The notes below the pieces were generated by a model, which did not search any database, was not told the origin of the DNA, and saw nothing but the letters and a program-made list of their open reading frames with translations. A stretch of DNA of 64,000 bases from Terriglobia bacterium. GTDB taxonomy: Bacteria; Acidobacteriota; Terriglobia; Acidiferrales; UBA7541. The DNA is taken from the NCBI GenBank assembly GCA_023512135.1, contig JAIMAG010000002.1, positions 1 through 64,000 of the forward strand, given 5' to 3'. A program made the position numbers and the translations under genes. Positions 61,570-64,000 of this stretch are shown piece after piece; the first letter of the stretch is position 1, and each line of letters begins with the position of its first letter.

Positions 61570-62051
61570 ATGCCCGTAGACTCTCGCCAGAGCTGGGGTC
61601 TGGCCGGTTTTCTGGCCGCTTCCTGGATCGTACAGGGAGTTGCCTTCTGGCTCACGTTTGCTTCCGTGCGGACTGGTATCCCACGCTCACCAAACCTGCC
61701 TGGACCCCGCCGGACTGGGTTTTCGGCCCGGTGTGGACCCTGCTCTACATTCTGATGGCTGTCGCCGCCTGGCTGGTCTGGCGCAAGGCGGGTTTTGCTG
61801 GCGCTCGGCTCGCACTGGTTCTTTACTTCGTGCAGCTTGCGCTGAACGCCGCCTGGTCCGGGTTGTTCTTCGGGCTGCGCAGCCCGGCTGCTGGCCTGGT
61901 GGACATCCTGTTGCTGTGGATGGTCATTGCTGCCACGCTGGTGGCCTTTGCCCGGCATTCCGCGGTGGCGGCCGGACTGCTTGTGCCCTATTTTGTTTGG
62001 GTCAGCTATGCGGCCGCGCTGAATTTTGCCATCTGGCGGATGAACCCGTGA
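61570..62051 (+). pseudogene. tspO: TspO/MBR-family membrane protein, apparent frameshift
   Basis: Starts at 61570 with GAGGT overlapping the photolyase stop. The N-terminal TM helix (WGLAGFLAASWIVQGVAFWLTFASVR) is in one frame. From about 61670 the conserved rest is in another: WYPTLTKPAWTPPDWVFGPVWTLLYILMAVAAWLVW, then LALNAAWSGLFFGLRSPAAGLVDILLLW and a final LNFAIW. Together they would make a normal 5-TM TspO of about 160 residues. One base error between about 61655 and 61675 explains the break. TspO binds tetrapyrroles and responds to light and oxygen; it is often encoded with photolyase. Confidence 0.8.
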
Positions 62052-62545
62052 GGCTGCGTACCTTTCTGAAACGCACGCGGATTCCTGCCTCGGCGGAAGC
62101 GGTCTTTGCCTGGCACGCCGCACCCGATGCGCTGCAACGGCTCACGCCTCCCTGGACGCGTGTCCGCGTGGTGACACGCAGCGGCGGCATCGAGCCGGGC
62201 GCGCGCGTGCTGCTGGAGATCTCCTTCGGCCCACTGCGGCTTCGCTGGCTGGCCGAACATCGCGACTGGATACCCGGTCGCGAATTCACCGACGTGCAGC
62301 TCGCCGGCCCGTTTGCCTGCTGGCACCACACCCACCGCTTCCTCCCTTACGGGCGCGACGAGTGCATCCTGGAAGACGAAGTTCGCTACGCGTTGCCGCT
62401 GGGACGGTTGGGGGACTGGCTGGCGGGCTGGTACGTTCGCCGTCAGCTCGAGCGCCTGTTCGCCTTCCGCCACCGCGTCACCTTGTCCGCGTTCGACGGC
62501 AGCGGAACCGGCTCACCGGACGCCGCCCCGGCGGTTCAGTCGTAA
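62048..62545 (+). CDS. SRPBCC-family (START-like) protein, light-response cluster type
   Basis: The product is 165 residues from a GTG overlapping the tspO stop (GTGA). It opens RTFLKRTRIPASAEAVFAWHAAPDALQRLTPPW, and continues GARVLLEISFGPLRLRWLAEHRDW, FACWHHTHRFLP and LEDEVRYALPLG, the hallmark segments of SRPBCC proteins that are often fused to TIGR01777 epimerases or clustered with photolyases. It forms a hydrophobic ligand pocket; the ligand is unknown. Its last 10 bases overlap the convergent inositol-phosphate synthase gene. Confidence 0.88.
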   Translation: MRLRTFLKRTRIPASAEAVFAWHAAPDALQRLTPPWTRVRVVTRSGGIEPGARVLLEISFGPLRLRWLAEHRDWIPGREFTDVQLAGPFACWHHTHRFLPYGRDECILEDEVRYALPLGRLGDWLAGWYVRRQLERLFAFRHRVTLSAFDGSGTGSPDAAPAVQS

Positions 62546-63849
62546 TACTCGGTCCCGAGGTGGGTAATCAGCTCTTCGCCCATCATCCAGCGCAGGGTGT
62601 TCTTCAGTTTCATCAACTGAATGAACAGGTCATGCTCGGGATAAATTTCCGGGGCGCACATCGGTGACTTGAAATAGAAGCTCAACCATTCCTGAATCCC
62701 GCGCAGGCCGGCGCGCTGCGCCAGATCGAGAAACAGCACCAGGTCGAGCACGATCGGCGCGGCCAGAATCGAATCGCGGCACAGAAAGTCCACCTTGATC
62801 TGCATCGGGTAGCCGAGCCAGCCGAAGATGTCGATGTTGTCCCAGCCTTCCTTGTTGTCGCCGCGCGGCGGATAGTAGTTGATGCGCACCTTGTGGTAGA
62901 TGTTTCCGTACAGGTCCGGATAGAGCTTCGGCTGGAGAATGTATTCCAGCACGCCGAGCTTGGATTCCTCTTTCGTCTTGAACGATTCCGGGTCGTCCAG
63001 CACTTCGCCGTCGCGGTTGCCCAGGATGTTGGTCGAATACCAGCCGGCCAGCCCGAGCATGCGCGCCTTGAATCCGGGGGCGAGCACGGTCTTCAGCAGC
63101 GTCTGTCCGGTCTTGAAGTCCTTGCCGGCGATGGGCACGTTGTGTTTGCGCGCCAGCTCGATCATCGCCGGAATGTCCACGGTCAGGTTCGGTGCGCCGT
63201 TGGCAAAGGGCACTCCGCTCGTGATTGCCGCCCAGGCGTAGAGCATCGAAGGCGCAATCGCTTCGTGATTTTCCTTCATGGCGCGCTCGAACGCGGCGAC
63301 GCTTTCGTGTACCTTCTGGGGCTTCAGAAACACCTCGGTCGAGCCGCACCAGACCATCACCAGCCGGCTGGCGCCGGTCGCCTTGCGGAACCGTTCGATG
63401 TCCTCGCGAATCTGCAGCGCCAGCTCGTATTTCGTCTTGCCCCGCTTGACGTTCGGCCCGTCCAGCTTGCGCACGTAGTTGCGGTCGAACGCGGCCGGCA
63501 TCGGCCGGATGGTTTCCAGAAAGCCGCGCACTTTTTCCAGATGTTCCCGTTCGAGCACGCCGGCCTTCCGCGCCGCCTCGTAGGCGTTGTCCGGGAAGAT
63601 GTCCCAGCCGCCGAACACCAGATTCTCCAGCCGGTCGAGCGGCACAAACTCGCGAATCCGCGGCGAACGGGGCCGCGTGCGCGGCCCCAGCCGAATCGTG
63701 GCCATCTGGGTGAGCGAGCCGATCGGCTGCGCCTCGCCACGCCGCACCAGCTCCGTGCCCGCCACGAACGTCGTGGCCACCGCGCCCATACCCGGCAACA
63801 GCACCCCGAGTTTGCCCTTCGGCGGTGCAATCTTCTTTGGCCTGCGCAT
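62536..63849 (-). CDS. Myo-inositol-1-phosphate synthase
   Basis: The product is 437 residues; GGGAGG precedes the ATG. It turns glucose-6-phosphate into inositol-1-phosphate with NAD. The NAD motif is LGVLLPGMGAVATTFVAG, and the substrate side shows NLTVDIPAMIELARKHNVPIAGKDFKTGQT, GWYSTNILGNRDGEVL and the catalytic lysines in SKLGVLEYILQP and HKVRINYYPPRGDNKEGWDNIDIFGW. A bacterial-type enzyme, shorter than the yeast form (about 530). Inositol phosphates serve membrane lipids or compatible solutes. The last 151 bases of the window hold no further gene I can support. Confidence 0.95.
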   Translation of the reverse strand: MRRPKKIAPPKGKLGVLLPGMGAVATTFVAGTELVRRGEAQPIGSLTQMATIRLGPRTRPRSPRIREFVPLDRLENLVFGGWDIFPDNAYEAARKAGVLEREHLEKVRGFLETIRPMPAAFDRNYVRKLDGPNVKRGKTKYELALQIREDIERFRKATGASRLVMVWCGSTEVFLKPQKVHESVAAFERAMKENHEAIAPSMLYAWAAITSGVPFANGAPNLTVDIPAMIELARKHNVPIAGKDFKTGQTLLKTVLAPGFKARMLGLAGWYSTNILGNRDGEVLDDPESFKTKEESKLGVLEYILQPKLYPDLYGNIYHKVRINYYPPRGDNKEGWDNIDIFGWLGYPMQIKVDFLCRDSILAAPIVLDLVLFLDLAQRAGLRGIQEWLSFYFKSPMCAPEIYPEHDLFIQLMKLKNTLRWMMGEELITHLGTEYYD

Positions 63850-64000
63850 TGGCGCCTCCCTCTGCGAGCCGCAGTATCATGCGCAAACCCGCCCCTGTTT
63901 GCAACCGGCCCTTCTGCCCCGAGCTTTCCTCTTGCTTCCGGCAGACCGGCTTCGCGCCTTTCCGCTAAGTCCGTTCACCGCCGGAACCTGCGCCGCAGTG

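Noticed and set aside
61568-62051. Photolyase-TspO fusion protein in one 419-codon frame
   Set aside because: The frame shared by the photolyase N-terminus and TspO core passes through non-conserved residues between them. The true photolyase end and TspO start are in other frames, so the fusion is a by-product of two frame breaks.

Overview
The window is about 64 kb of GC-rich bacterial chromosome. The best fit is a member of the Acidobacteriota, by inference. Pointers are an ADOP/MacB-type permease tail beside a TonB-dependent receptor with a carboxypeptidase-like N-terminal domain, a secretin carrying a C-terminal cohesin-like domain, alternative complex III (ACIII), and a very large number of multihaem cytochromes. 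No phage, insertion sequence or CRISPR array is visible. The left edge (about 34-133) is poly-C and looks like a sequencing artefact.

Layout. (1) 134-7079, plus: permease tail, TonB receptor, and a 12-TM transporter fused to HEAT repeats and a cyclic-nucleotide domain. (2) 7312-14710, plus: outer-membrane barrel, decahaem cytochrome with an LVIVD propeller, and a Tat-exported flavoprotein. (3) 14875-16047: TPR protein and a small LPPGL-repeat protein, closed by a strong terminator. (4) 16196-27151, plus: one tightly overlapping respiratory operon with a clear promoter, encoding a variant cbb3 oxidase (ccoN, ccoO with an extra haem-c domain, a small TM protein, an Ig-like/haem-c subunit) followed by actABCDEF. 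(5) Initiator tRNA with its own promoter and terminator. (6) 27468-34878, minus: cytochromes with 12, 4 and 7 haem motifs, two NHL propellers and an outer-membrane barrel. (7) 35096-38291, minus: two pseudopilins and a secretin lipoprotein, divergent from a LuxR-type regulator. (8) 39618-49953, plus: a 1683-residue multicopper oxidase resembling MnxG-type enzymes, a YncE-like propeller, two SCO copper chaperones and a cytochrome-c/ligand-binding fusion. (9) 50004-63849: housekeeping genes (smpB, pepA, trkA, mdh, icd, glnE, glnA), a damaged light-response trio (photolyase remnant, frameshifted tspO, SRPBCC protein), and inositol-phosphate synthase.

Working together (inference): parts 2, 4, 6, 7 and 8 read as an electron-transfer island. 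Two separate barrel-plus-multihaem modules could carry electrons across the outer membrane. ACIII and the cbb3-type oxidase would link quinol and cytochrome c to oxygen. The large copper oxidase, with two copper chaperones, could oxidise a metal such as Mn(II) or Fe(II) outside the cytoplasm. Direction of flow and substrate cannot be read from sequence.

Sequence quality: three places show frame problems (the left edge, the photolyase/tspO pair, and the missing stop between permease and receptor). Some of these may be assembly errors rather than biology.
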